Notes: generated by a model from the sequence alone, not told the origin. Shown: positions 25,043-33,065, counted from the first letter of the stretch. The stretch: DNA of 64,000 bases from Herbaspirillum sp. SJZ107 (GCF_006715485.1 NZ_VFNH01000003.1:248001-312000); one strand, 5' to 3'. A program made the numbers and translations.

Positions 25043-25960
25043 TTATTTGGCGGCCAGCTGGCGCAGGCGGCGCGCCTTCAGGTCCGCGATACGGTCCTCG
25101 TCCCAGATATAGAAGCCCTGGCCGCTGGCGACGCCGAGCTCTCCCTTGTCCACGTGGGCGCGCATCAGGTCGAGCACGTCCTCGTCCTTGGCCAGTTCGG
25201 GCATCAGGTTGGCGCCGATCCCCGCCAGGGTATGCAGGCCGCCCAGGTCGGCGCTTTCGAACGGCCCCATGATGCTGTAGCGGCGCCCGAGACAGGCTTT
25301 CATCACGGCGTCCACGGTCTCCGGCGTGGCCGCGCCCGAGCGCACGATGTGCAGGGCTTCGCGCAGCACGGCGAATTGCAGGCGGTTGCCGATGAAGCCC
25401 GGGATCGCGGCCTGCAGCACCACCGGCTCGGCCCCGATGCCGGCCAGCAGTCCCACGCTGCGTTCGACCACGGCGGCATCGGTGGCGCTGCCCGGCACCA
25501 CCTCGACCAGCGGGATCGCATGCGGCGGATTCCAGAAGTGGGCGACCAGGAAGCGTGCGCGCCGCTGCATGTGTGCGGCCAGCGCGTCCGGCGGAAAACC
25601 GCTGGTGTTGCTGGCGATGATGGCATCCGGCGCCAGCACCGCCTCCAGCTGCGCATACAGCGCGTGCTTGGCCGCCAGCACCTCGGGGATCGCCTCGATG
25701 ACGAGGGCGGCGCCGGCCAGCGCATCGGGCGCGCCGGCGACGCGCAGGCGCGCCAGTGCCGCATCGCGCCGTGCCGCATCGATGACGCCGGCGTCCAGCA
25801 GGTCCGCCAGGATCCCTGCGGCCACGGCCGGGATGCCGGCGGCGCGCTCCGCGCTTGACTCGGCCACCACCACCGCGTGGCCGGCCAGCGCGAACCTGGC
25901 GGCGATGCCGACGCCCATCAGGCCGCCGCCGGCCACGCCGACGATCTCTTGGTATGCCAT
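25043..25960 (-). CDS. 3-hydroxyacyl-CoA dehydrogenase family protein
   Basis: NAD-dependent dehydrogenase of 305 residues. It has an N-terminal Rossmann fold (VAGGGLMGVGIAARFALAGH, a GxGxMG variant) and the catalytic region ASNTSGFPP ... ARFLVAHFWNPPHAIPLVEV, in which the His of the catalytic dyad is in VAHFWNPP. The helical C-terminal domain carries PGFIGNRLQFAVLREALHIV. The sequence resembles the L-carnitine/3-hydroxybutyryl-CoA type more than the long fadB type. Its substrate is not identifiable. It sits between the APH-like kinase and the GntP gene, all on one strand. Confidence 0.9.
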   Translation of the reverse strand: MAYQEIVGVAGGGLMGVGIAARFALAGHAVVVAESSAERAAGIPAVAAGILADLLDAGVIDAARRDAALARLRVAGAPDALAGAALVIEAIPEVLAAKHALYAQLEAVLAPDAIIASNTSGFPPDALAAHMQRRARFLVAHFWNPPHAIPLVEVVPGSATDAAVVERSVGLLAGIGAEPVVLQAAIPGFIGNRLQFAVLREALHIVRSGAATPETVDAVMKACLGRRYSIMGPFESADLGGLHTLAGIGANLMPELAKDEDVLDLMRAHVDKGELGVASGQGFYIWDEDRIADLKARRLRQLAAK

Positions 25961-25974
25961 ATGTCTTGCTCCTC

Positions 25975-26766
25975 TCAGAAAAACTCGTCCAGCAGGCGGT
26001 AGAAGCTAGTACGCGCCGGGTCGGGCTGCGCACCGTACTCGCGCAGGAAAGGCGCGACCCACTCGGGTCCCAGCACCTCGCCGATATCGCGCGTGGCCAG
26101 GGCCAGGTCTTGCCAGCGGTCGGCCACGCCGAGGCGTCCGCAATCGATCCAGCCGCTGATCCGCTCATGCTGCTCATGCTGCACGATCAGGTTCGGCAGG
26201 CAGGCGTCGCCGTGCGTAACCACCAGGTCCTCGCGCGCGGGCGCCTGCGCCTGCAGGCGCGCGAACAGGTCGGCCGGTGCCAGGCCGCGATGCGCATCAT
26301 CGAGGTCGTCCTCGTCGACCAGGCCTGCCCGCAGGCGCGCTTCGGCGTGGCCGATGCGCAGCGCAGCGCGGTGGTCGAACGGGCAGCCGGCGACGTCCAG
26401 CGCATGCAGGCTACGCAGCGCCGCGGCCATCAGGCGCACTTTACACGCGGGGTCAAACGCGGCGTCTTCCAGGTTGCGTCCGCGCAGTTCGCCCAGCAAC
26501 ATCCAGTAGCGCCCCGCCTCTTGCTCCCACCCGAGCACCGGGGCGCAGGGAATGCCGGCGGCGGCCAGCCAGCGCAGGCGCTCGGCTTCGCCCGGCAGTT
26601 CGGCCAGCAGCCCGGCCGGCTCGGTCTTGAGGTACAGCGACGGCTGGCCGGGCGTGTCGAGCCGGAACACCGACGCTGCCGAACAGCCCTCGAGCGCTTC
26701 GGTCCAGCGGTAGCCCTGCAGGCGTGCGCGCCAGCCGGCCGGCGGCTGAAATGAGGTGGGGTCCAC
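25975..26766 (-). CDS. APH(3')-like aminoglycoside/small-molecule phosphotransferase
   Basis: Kinase of the aminoglycoside phosphotransferase superfamily, 263 residues if translated from the GTG 4 bases after the upstream stop. The Brenner/catalytic motif is VVTHGDACLPNLIV and the metal-binding motif GWIDCGRLGVADRWQDLALA; both read like APH(3') enzymes. The C-terminus FYRLLDEFF is also APH(3')-like. The frame extends further upstream, but only over antisense of the hydrolase gene. No ribosome binding site is evident, so coupling is likely. The context (acyl-CoA enzymes, GntP permease) does not suggest antibiotic resistance. A metabolic kinase, like the 4-hydroxyacyl-CoA kinases of this superfamily, is an alternative. 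Confidence 0.82.
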   Translation of the reverse strand: MDPTSFQPPAGWRARLQGYRWTEALEGCSAASVFRLDTPGQPSLYLKTEPAGLLAELPGEAERLRWLAAAGIPCAPVLGWEQEAGRYWMLLGELRGRNLEDAAFDPACKVRLMAAALRSLHALDVAGCPFDHRAALRIGHAEARLRAGLVDEDDLDDAHRGLAPADLFARLQAQAPAREDLVVTHGDACLPNLIVQHEQHERISGWIDCGRLGVADRWQDLALATRDIGEVLGPEWVAPFLREYGAQPDPARTSFYRLLDEFF

Positions 26767-26770
26767 GGCG

Positions 26771-27856
26771 CTAGTCGAGATGGCGCAGTGGATGCGCATG
26801 CGCCGGCCACACCGGCGCAAAGAAGTCCGCCACCATCCCGAGCGTGACCTGCTCCAGCGCCGGCGGATTCCAGTGCGGCGCATTGTCCTTGTCGATGACG
26901 AGGGCGCGTACGCCTTCCAGGATCTCGCCATGCTCGAAGGTGCGGCGCACCAGCGCGCGTTCCAGGCGCAGGCAATCGGCGACGCCGAGCGACGCGCCGC
27001 GCACCAGCAGTTCGTCAGTCACGCACATCATCAGCGGCGAGCGCTGGCGCATCGCGGCCAGCGCCTTGTGCGCGAACGGGTCGGTTTCCTGTTCTAGTGC
27101 GGCCATGGTGTCCGCCACCGAGGCGGCGCCGAAGCAGCGGTCGATCAGCGCTCGCTGCGCCTGCAGTTCGCTGCTGCCGGCCTGGCCCGCGAACGATGCG
27201 GCAAACCTGCGGATCGCAGCGGGCACATCCGAGCCGGGCGTCGACGCCAGCAGCGCATCCAGGGCCGGCAGCTGTGCCGACGGGACGAACACATCGGCCA
27301 GGCCCACGTAGAGCGCGTCGGCGGCGCCGATGGTGGCGCCGCTGAGGCCGAGGTACCAGCCCAGCCGTCCCGGCGCGTGCGACAGGAAATGGCTGCCGCC
27401 GACGTCGGGGAACATGCCGATGTTCACCTCGGGCATCGCCATTTTCGTGCGCTCGGTAACGATGCGCAGCGCGCACTCCGGGCCGCCCTGGGAAATGCCC
27501 ATGCCGCCGCCCATCACCACGCCATCCATCAGCGCAATATACGGTTTCGGATAGAAATGAATCAGGTGATTCAGTGCGTATTCTTCGGTGAAGAAATCCT
27601 CGAGCAGCGCACTGCCGCCCTGCGGTGGCAACTGCCCGACCTGGTGAAAGAAACGGATGTCGCCGCCGGCGCACAGGGCTTTTTCGCTGCTGCTGCGGAT
27701 GAGTACCGCCGCCACGGCAGTATCGTCGCGCCAGGCCAGCAGTGCTTCGGTCAATGCCCGCACCATGTCGAGCGACAGCGAATTCAGGGCTTTCGGCCGG
27801 TTCAGGGTAATGATGCCGGTGCCATTGGCGATCCGGGTCTCCACGGTTTCACTCAT
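26771..27856 (-). CDS. enoyl-CoA hydratase/isomerase family; probable 3-hydroxyisobutyryl-CoA hydrolase
   Basis: Crotonase-fold enzyme of 361 residues, longer than ordinary enoyl-CoA hydratases and in the size range of 3-hydroxyisobutyryl-CoA hydrolases of valine breakdown. Visible are ITLNRPKALNSLSLDMVRAL, the oxyanion-hole segment KALCAGGDIRFFH and GVVMGGGMGISQGG. The catalytic block is MAMPEVNIGMFPDVGGSHFL, whose Glu and Asp suit hydrolase activity. The C-terminal extension contains DKDNAPHWNPPALEQV, typical of HIBCH. It is first in a four-gene operon. An 8-bp inverted repeat abuts its ATG and no Shine-Dalgarno is visible. Confidence 0.88.
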   Translation of the reverse strand: MSETVETRIANGTGIITLNRPKALNSLSLDMVRALTEALLAWRDDTAVAAVLIRSSSEKALCAGGDIRFFHQVGQLPPQGGSALLEDFFTEEYALNHLIHFYPKPYIALMDGVVMGGGMGISQGGPECALRIVTERTKMAMPEVNIGMFPDVGGSHFLSHAPGRLGWYLGLSGATIGAADALYVGLADVFVPSAQLPALDALLASTPGSDVPAAIRRFAASFAGQAGSSELQAQRALIDRCFGAASVADTMAALEQETDPFAHKALAAMRQRSPLMMCVTDELLVRGASLGVADCLRLERALVRRTFEHGEILEGVRALVIDKDNAPHWNPPALEQVTLGMVADFFAPVWPAHAHPLRHLD

Positions 27857-27884
27857 GTTATTTTTTTATGGATTTTAAAATAAC
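27857..27884. promoter_or_regulatory. AT-rich inverted repeat at the start of the acyl-CoA operon
   Basis: GTTATTTT ... AAAATAAC, a perfect 8-bp inverted repeat with a 12-base spacer, ending exactly at the base before the first ATG of the operon. It could be an operator or an RNA hairpin that hides the start. There is no regulator gene next to it. Confidence 0.35.
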
Positions 27885-27906
27885 ATTGTAACGTGCAGAG
27901 GGCGCC

Positions 27907-27938
27907 AAAAAGCAAAAAGGGCGCCGATGTGCGCCCTT
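27907..27938 (-). terminator. intrinsic terminator after hpf
   Basis: Stem GGGCGC / GCGCCC with a 6-base loop, followed on the minus strand by TTTTTGCTTTTT. It ends the hpf-distal transcript of the lpt/rpoN block. Confidence 0.8.
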
Positions 27939-27963
27939 AGTCTACGGTGCTGCAGCCGGCAGT

Positions 27964-28323
27964 CTATGCCGTGGCCGGAGCCTCGCCTCCTTCTTCAGTC
28001 AGGCGCTTGAGCGCGGTGTGACTATGATTTTGCAGCATCTGTTTGTATTTGACGACCTGGCGGTCGAGGCGGTCCATCAACATGTCGATCGCGGCGTACA
28101 GGTCATGCGCGGCGCTCGTGATATGGAGGATCTTGCCGGCAACACGCAGGTTGATCTCGGCCTTCTGGCGTTTGTCTTTCTGGGTAAGATTGTCGATGCA
28201 GAGGATGACGTGGGAGTCGATCACTTGATCGAAATGGCGGGTAATGCGTTCCAGCTTGTTCTGTACGTATTCACGGATGGCGGGGGTGACATCGAGATGA
28301 TGACCACTGATGGTGAGATTCAT
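27964..28323 (-). CDS. hpf: ribosome hibernation-promoting factor (HPF/RaiA family)
   Basis: Sigma-54 modulation/ribosome-inactivating protein that binds the 30S subunit in stationary phase. The 119-residue protein is a single RaiA domain (MNLTISGHHLDVTPAIREYV, KLERITRHFDQVIDSHVIL) with a short C-terminal tail (TALKRLTEEGGEAPATA). It is therefore a short-type HPF, not the long dimerising form. The ATG is fixed by AGGAGG seven bases upstream; a GTG two codons earlier is ruled out. It follows rpoN, the classical arrangement. Confidence 0.95.
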   Translation of the reverse strand: MNLTISGHHLDVTPAIREYVQNKLERITRHFDQVIDSHVILCIDNLTQKDKRQKAEINLRVAGKILHITSAAHDLYAAIDMLMDRLDRQVVKYKQMLQNHSHTALKRLTEEGGEAPATA

Positions 28324-28392
28324 ACACACTCCTCCTGAAAATGCGCGGCTGTCCGAACGCTGATAAAAAGTGCGCGCAGCGGACAGCTGCTG

Positions 28393-29886
28393 TTACAGAG
28401 ATTTGCGGAGGCTGACGGGCGGGATTTTTAACGCTTCGCGATACTTTGCGACCGTACGGCGCGCAATGACCATTCCCTGTTCCCCCAGCATTTCCGCGAT
28501 CTTGCTATCGGATAATGGATTCTTGGGGTCTTCGGCTCCTGTGAGTTGCACGATGAGCGCACGAATCGCCGTCGAGGAGGCTTCGCCCCCTGCTTCGGTC
28601 GCCACGTGGCTCCCAAAAAAGTACTTCAGCTCGAACATGCCGTGCGGTGTCAGCATGTATTTCTGCGTTGTTACGCGAGAGATCGTGCTCTCGTGTAGAC
28701 CTAGTGTATCAGCTATCTCGCGTAAAACAAGGGGCCGCATGGCAACCGCGCCGTGCGAGAAAAAGTTGCGCTGGCGGTCGACGATGGCCTGGGCCACGCG
28801 CAGGATGGTGTCGAAACGCTGGCGCATGTTCTTGATGAGCCACTTCGCTTCCTGCAGTTGCGCGCCCAGCTGGGTCTCCGATTTGCCCTGCTTGAGCGCC
28901 TGCGCGTACAGGCTGTTGACGCGCAGGCGCGGCATCACGTCGGGATTCAGCTGCACGCTCCAGCCGTCCTTGGCGCGGCGCACGATCACGTCCGGCACCA
29001 CGTAGTCGGACACGTCGGACGCGAAGGCCGCGCCCGGGTGCGGATTGCACTGGCGGATGACGGCCTGGGCTTCGCGCAGGTCTTCGTCGTCGCAGTCGAG
29101 CGCCTTTTTCAGCTTGTTGAATTCGCGCTGCGCGAACCAGGTGAGGTACTTTTCGACGATGGTCAGCGCCATGCGCCGGGTGACCAGCGGCACGCCCGGC
29201 ATGCGGCGGATCTGCAGCGCCAGGCACTCGGCCGCGCTGCGCGCGCCCACGCCCGGCGGGTCCATGCTCTGCACCATCGCCAGTGCGGTGCGCAGCTCGT
29301 CGAATTCGATTTCCAGCTCTTCCGGCAGGCGTGCGTAAATGTCGTCCAGCGGTTCTTCCAGGTAGCCGTTGTCGTCGAGCGCGTCGACCACCAGCTCGAC
29401 CAGCGCACAGTCGCGCGCCGCGCTGCAGGTCATGCGCACCTGTTCCATCAGATGTTCGCGCAGGGTGACCGGGCTGGCTTCGAGCTGCGGGCGGCCATCT
29501 TCGTCGTCGCCGCCGCTGCCGCGGCCGGGCTCGCCCCAGTCGCCGCCATCGCCGTCGCCGCTGCCGCCGTCGTCTGCGCCGCCTTCCGGCGCTTCGCCTT
29601 CGCTGCCGTTGCCGCTGCCGTTGCCCTCTTCCCCATTCGCGGCCTGGCCCGGCGCCGGCGCCTCGCCCGGCGTGGCGGCATTGTGGTTGATGGCGCCGTC
29701 GGCCAGCAGGCGCACCGAACGGTCGAGCGGATCGTCGAGCCGCTCGAGCAGCGGGTTATCGCTCAGGACCTGCTCGATCTCCTGGTGCAATTCGAGGGTG
29801 GACAGCTGCAGCAGCCGGATCGACTGCTGCAGTTGCGGGGTCAGTGCAAGGTGCTGTGATGTCTTGAGTTGCAGCGTCTGTTTCAT
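28393..29886 (-). CDS. rpoN: RNA polymerase sigma-54 factor
   Basis: Alternative sigma factor that needs AAA+ activators. The 497-residue product has the Gln/Leu-rich activator-binding region I (MKQTLQLKTSQHLALTPQLQ). The core-binding domain follows (SMDPPGVGARSAAECLALQI), then the HTH and the diagnostic RpoN box ARRTVAKYREALKIPP near the C-terminus. Region II (about residues 65-140) is an unusually long stretch of Gly, Asp, Glu and Ala. It sits between lptB and hpf as in most Proteobacteria, with only 2 bases to lptB. Confidence 0.98.
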   Translation of the reverse strand: MKQTLQLKTSQHLALTPQLQQSIRLLQLSTLELHQEIEQVLSDNPLLERLDDPLDRSVRLLADGAINHNAATPGEAPAPGQAANGEEGNGSGNGSEGEAPEGGADDGGSGDGDGGDWGEPGRGSGGDDEDGRPQLEASPVTLREHLMEQVRMTCSAARDCALVELVVDALDDNGYLEEPLDDIYARLPEELEIEFDELRTALAMVQSMDPPGVGARSAAECLALQIRRMPGVPLVTRRMALTIVEKYLTWFAQREFNKLKKALDCDDEDLREAQAVIRQCNPHPGAAFASDVSDYVVPDVIVRRAKDGWSVQLNPDVMPRLRVNSLYAQALKQGKSETQLGAQLQEAKWLIKNMRQRFDTILRVAQAIVDRQRNFFSHGAVAMRPLVLREIADTLGLHESTISRVTTQKYMLTPHGMFELKYFFGSHVATEAGGEASSTAIRALIVQLTGAEDPKNPLSDSKIAEMLGEQGMVIARRTVAKYREALKIPPVSLRKSL

Positions 29887-29888
29887 GA

Positions 29889-30665
29889 CTACATCCGGAA
29901 ATGTTCACCCAGGTAGACGCGGCGGACCGATTCATTGGCGATGATATCGTCGGGGCGTCCGGATGCGAGCACCGCGCCCTGGTTGATGATGTAAGCGCGG
30001 TCGCAGATACCGAGCGTCTCGCGCACGTTGTGGTCCGTGATCAGGACGCCGATGCCGCGCTCCTTCAGGAAGCGCACGATGCGCTGGATCTCGATCACCG
30101 CGATCGGATCGACGCCGGCGAACGGTTCGTCGAGCAGCACGAAGCGCGGGTTGGTCGCCAGCGCGCGCGCGATCTCGACGCGGCGCCGCTCGCCGCCCGA
30201 CAGCGACAGCGCCGGGTTCTCGCGCAGCTTCTCGATCTGCAGTTCGGCGAGCAGTTCGTTCAGGCGCTCGGTGATGCGCGCCTTGGACAAGGCCTTGCCG
30301 TTCTCGCGCTGCAGTTCCAGCACGGCGCGGATGTTTTCTTCGACCGTCAGCTTGCGGAACACCGAGGCTTCCTGCGGCAGGTAGGACAGGCCGAGCAAGG
30401 CGCGGCGGTGGATCGGCAGGCCGGTGACGTCGTTGCCGTTGATGTCGATGCTGCCGGCGTCCGACGGCACCAGGCCGACGATCATGTAGAACGAGGTGGT
30501 CTTGCCGGCGCCGTTCGGGCCCAGCAGGCCGACCACTTCGCCGCAGGCGACCTGCAGCGAGACGTCGCGGACCACCAGGCGCTTGCCGTAGCTTTTCTGG
30601 AGGCCCTTGGCGGTCAGGGTGCTGCTGCCGGCCTGGATGGCGGTGGCTTCTGCGCGTAATTCCAT
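29889..30665 (-). CDS. lptB: LPS export ABC transporter ATP-binding protein LptB
   Basis: Cytoplasmic ATPase that powers LPS extraction with LptFG. The 258-residue protein has Walker A GPNGAGKTTSFYM, Q-loop LPQEASVFRKL, the ABC signature LSGGERRRVEIARAL, Walker B FVLLDEPFAGVDP and H-loop ITDHNVRETL. The last block and YIINQGAVLASG are LptB hallmarks. An extra N-terminal stretch of about 17 residues (MELRAEATAIQAGSSTL) precedes the usual start. Its ATG shares a base with the lptA stop (TAATG), so it is coupled. Confidence 0.97.
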   Translation of the reverse strand: MELRAEATAIQAGSSTLTAKGLQKSYGKRLVVRDVSLQVACGEVVGLLGPNGAGKTTSFYMIVGLVPSDAGSIDINGNDVTGLPIHRRALLGLSYLPQEASVFRKLTVEENIRAVLELQRENGKALSKARITERLNELLAELQIEKLRENPALSLSGGERRRVEIARALATNPRFVLLDEPFAGVDPIAVIEIQRIVRFLKERGIGVLITDHNVRETLGICDRAYIINQGAVLASGRPDDIIANESVRRVYLGEHFRM

Positions 30666-31270
30666 TATTGCTTTCCTGAAGACGAAGACGACTCTGCCGG
30701 ATTGCCCGCGGCCGGCGCCGGGGTGGCCGCCGGTGCGGCCGCGCCGCGGCGCGGTGCAAGGATCAGCGTGTTGCGGCCCTGCCCCGGCTGGCTCTGGCCA
30801 CCGGCATTGCCGCCGACGTTCGCCTGTTCGGTGCGGTTGTCGTAGGAGATGAAGGCGCCGTTCACTTCGCTCGACAGGCGGCCGTTCTCGAGCTGGCGCA
30901 CAGTGGCGTCCGAGAACAGCTTCACGAGTTCGGTGCGCTCGTCGTATTCGATGCGCTGGGCCTGGCCCTCGACCCACAGGTTGGGGCCGCCGTCGCGCTT
31001 CTGGCGGAAGGTGGCGACCTTGCCCGGCGCCGCCGTCAGGGTCAGGACCATATAGCCTTCGGGCGATTCCTTGAGCACCGCCTTGTCCGACTTGACCGTC
31101 AGGGTACCGCGCGTGAGCACCACCCGCCCGGTCAGCGTGCGGATCTGGGTGACTTCGTCGATGTGGGCCTGGTCGAACTCGATGGCGGCCTGCTTTTGCG
31201 CATCCGCGCGTTCGGCCGCGGCGTTCAGGGCCGCCAGCGACAGCGCGACGACGGCGATTGTTTTTTTCAT
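30665..31270 (-). CDS. lptA: LptA/OstA family periplasmic LPS transport protein (copy 1)
   Basis: Periplasmic bridge protein of the Lpt machine. The 201-residue product has a signal peptide (MKKTIAVVALSLAALNAAAE, cleavage near AERADA). An OstA-like beta-jellyroll follows with ARRIDYD-like QRIEYDERTELVKLFSDATV and GAFISYDNRTEQANVGG. It ends in an Ala/Pro/Ser-rich tail. It is next to lptB with a 1-base overlap. A closely similar second gene lies directly upstream, so the two share or divide the LptA role. Confidence 0.92.
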   Translation of the reverse strand: MKKTIAVVALSLAALNAAAERADAQKQAAIEFDQAHIDEVTQIRTLTGRVVLTRGTLTVKSDKAVLKESPEGYMVLTLTAAPGKVATFRQKRDGGPNLWVEGQAQRIEYDERTELVKLFSDATVRQLENGRLSSEVNGAFISYDNRTEQANVGGNAGGQSQPGQGRNTLILAPRRGAAAPAATPAPAAGNPAESSSSSGKQ

Positions 31271-31292
31271 TGAATGCAGGTCCTTGTAGATA

Positions 31293-31874
31293 TCAGCGCA
31301 CCACGGCCGGCGCGGCCGGGGCAGCGGCCGCGGTCTTGCGCAGCGGCTGGTAGATCATGGTGCCGCGGCCCTTGCCGGGCACGCTGGCGCCGGTGGGGTC
31401 GTTGTACCCGACCAGCAGTTCCTTGCGGCTGTCGTAGGCGATGTATTCGCTGTCCATTTCCTGGGTCACCGTCGGGCCTTCGCTCTGTTTGATGACGGCC
31501 TTCGAGAACAGTTTCACCAGTTCGGCGCGGTCGTCGTATTCGATGCGCTCGGCCCGCCCTTCGAACCACTGGTCGGGACCGCGGTCGCTCTTCTGGCGGA
31601 AGCTCACGAACTTGCCCGGCGCCGCGGTCAGGGTCAGGTAGCTGTAGCCGTCGGGCGTCTCGGTGGCCACCGCCTTGTCGGCCATCACCGTGAGCGTGCC
31701 GCGGGTCAGCACCACGCCGCCGGTGAAGGTGCGGGTCTGGGTGGCCTCGTCGATGTGGGCATCGGCGAACTTGATGGAAGTCGGCTTGAGCGAATCGGCG
31801 CGTTCCGCCGACGCAGGCAGGCTGGCCACGGCCAGGGGCACGAACAGTGCTGCGGTGGCAAAGATCTTGTTCAT
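31293..31874 (-). CDS. lptA: LptA/OstA family periplasmic LPS transport protein (copy 2)
   Basis: Second OstA-domain gene, 193 residues, in tandem with copy 1 (22-bp gap). It has a signal peptide (MNKIFATAALFVPLAVASLP) and the same core blocks. FADAHIDEATQTRTFTGGVV parallels FDQAHIDEVTQIRTLTGRVV of copy 1, and AERIEYDDRAELVKLFSKAV parallels QRIEYDERTELVKLFSDATV. The tail also ends in Ala/Pro. The likeness and adjacency indicate tandem duplication. Which copy is the main LptA cannot be told; both look intact. Confidence 0.9.
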   Translation of the reverse strand: MNKIFATAALFVPLAVASLPASAERADSLKPTSIKFADAHIDEATQTRTFTGGVVLTRGTLTVMADKAVATETPDGYSYLTLTAAPGKFVSFRQKSDRGPDQWFEGRAERIEYDDRAELVKLFSKAVIKQSEGPTVTQEMDSEYIAYDSRKELLVGYNDPTGASVPGKGRGTMIYQPLRKTAAAAPAAPAVVR

Positions 31875-31901
31875 TGGATGCGGTTCCTCATTGCGTGCAT
31901 A

Positions 31902-32504
31902 TCAGCGTGCGCTGCGTGGCGGGAAGACGATCTTCCCGCGTCCGCCCAGCTCCACCTGTTGCGTGGCGTTGTTGGCGACCATGCCGACGCCGTGCGCGGT
32001 CGCCGTGCCCACCTTCATTTCGATCGCCCGGTCGGTCTTGGCGATGTCCTCGTCGGGCAGGAAGGTCAGCGCCTGGGTGCGCACGCGCAGCGGCCGTGCG
32101 TTGGCGGCGCCGGGCCGCTGGATGTCGACGTCGCCGCTCAGGTCGACCTGGTTCTGGTTCTGGCTGACCAGCGCGTGCTGGGCGGTCATGGTCATCGGCG
32201 GATGCTCGGTGTTCAGGCCCTGCACCACCGGCTTCTCGATCACCGAGCTGTTGTCGGCCGGGCGGTGGGTCAGGCGCTCGCCCGAGATCACGTAGCGCGG
32301 CTTGCCGGTTTCGGCCATGCGCACGAAGCTGAAGTTCTCGACGATGTAGTCGGGATCGTTGCCCACGTTGACCGGTCCGCCGCCGCCGTCGCTGCTCATG
32401 ATCTGCAGCAGCCAGAAGCTGCCGAAGGCGAAGAACAGCGCGCTCAGCATCAGGGCCAGGAGCTTGCCCCGGTGCGCGGTCCGTTTGTAGTGTGCCGGTG
32501 CCAT
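31902..32504 (-). CDS. lptC: LPS export system protein LptC
   Basis: Bitopic inner-membrane protein that hands LPS from LptBFG to LptA. The 200-residue product has a single N-terminal membrane helix (LLALMLSALFFAFGSFWLLQ) and a periplasmic OstA-like domain. Recognisable blocks are NDPDYIVENFSFVRMAETG, PRYVISGERLTHRPADNSS and the LSGDVDIQRP turn. It lies between kdsC and the lptA pair in the standard order. Length and topology agree with LptC. Confidence 0.93.
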   Translation of the reverse strand: MAPAHYKRTAHRGKLLALMLSALFFAFGSFWLLQIMSSDGGGGPVNVGNDPDYIVENFSFVRMAETGKPRYVISGERLTHRPADNSSVIEKPVVQGLNTEHPPMTMTAQHALVSQNQNQVDLSGDVDIQRPGAANARPLRVRTQALTFLPDEDIAKTDRAIEMKVGTATAHGVGMVANNATQQVELGGRGKIVFPPRSAR

Positions 32505-32531
32505 GACGTTATCCGTTATCCGTGGGTTCGA

Positions 32532-33065
32532 TCAACCGAAATACGGCGCGAGCGCCTGGTCGTAGGTGCCCTGGGCGCGCATCACCAGGTCGCACACTTC
32601 GCGCACGGCGCCGCGTCCGCCCGGGTTTTTGGTCACGTAGTGCGCGCGGTGCTGCACTTCCGGATGGCCGCTCGGCACCGTGACCGCGAAGCCGACGCGG
32701 GTGAGCAGCGGCAGGTCGATCACGTCGTCGCCGATGTAGCCGCACTCTTCGGCCGTCACGCCGGTCTTCTCGAGCAGCTCGGCAAACGCGATGCGCTTGT
32801 CGTGCTGGCCCTGGAACACGTGGGTGATCCCGAGGTCGGCCGCGCGCTTGACGACGATCGGCGAATTCCTGGCGCTGATGATCGCCGTGCGCACGCCGGT
32901 GCGGTTCAGCAGCTGGATGCCGAGGCCGTCCAGCACGAAGAAGGTCTTGGTGATTTCGCCGTCGGCGTTGTAGGTCAGGCTGCCGTCGGTCAGTACGCCG
33001 TCGACGTCGAAGATCATGACCTTGACACGCGCCGCGCGTTCCATGTGGGCTAAAGGCGTGACCAT
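32532..33065 (-). CDS. kdsC: 3-deoxy-D-manno-octulosonate 8-phosphate phosphatase KdsC
   Basis: HAD-superfamily phosphatase releasing Kdo from Kdo-8-P. The 177-residue product has the nucleophile motif MIFDVDGVLTDGSL (two catalytic Asp), DGLGIQLLNRTGV, ISARNSP (motif II Ser), and CGYIGDDVIDLPLL (motif IV). The C0-type cap-less form and size fit KdsC, which acts as a tetramer. The ATG overlaps the kdsD stop by one base. Two downstream ATGs are possible but less consistent with the overlap. Confidence 0.96.
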   Translation of the reverse strand: MVTPLAHMERAARVKVMIFDVDGVLTDGSLTYNADGEITKTFFVLDGLGIQLLNRTGVRTAIISARNSPIVVKRAADLGITHVFQGQHDKRIAFAELLEKTGVTAEECGYIGDDVIDLPLLTRVGFAVTVPSGHPEVQHRAHYVTKNPGGRGAVREVCDLVMRAQGTYDQALAPYFG

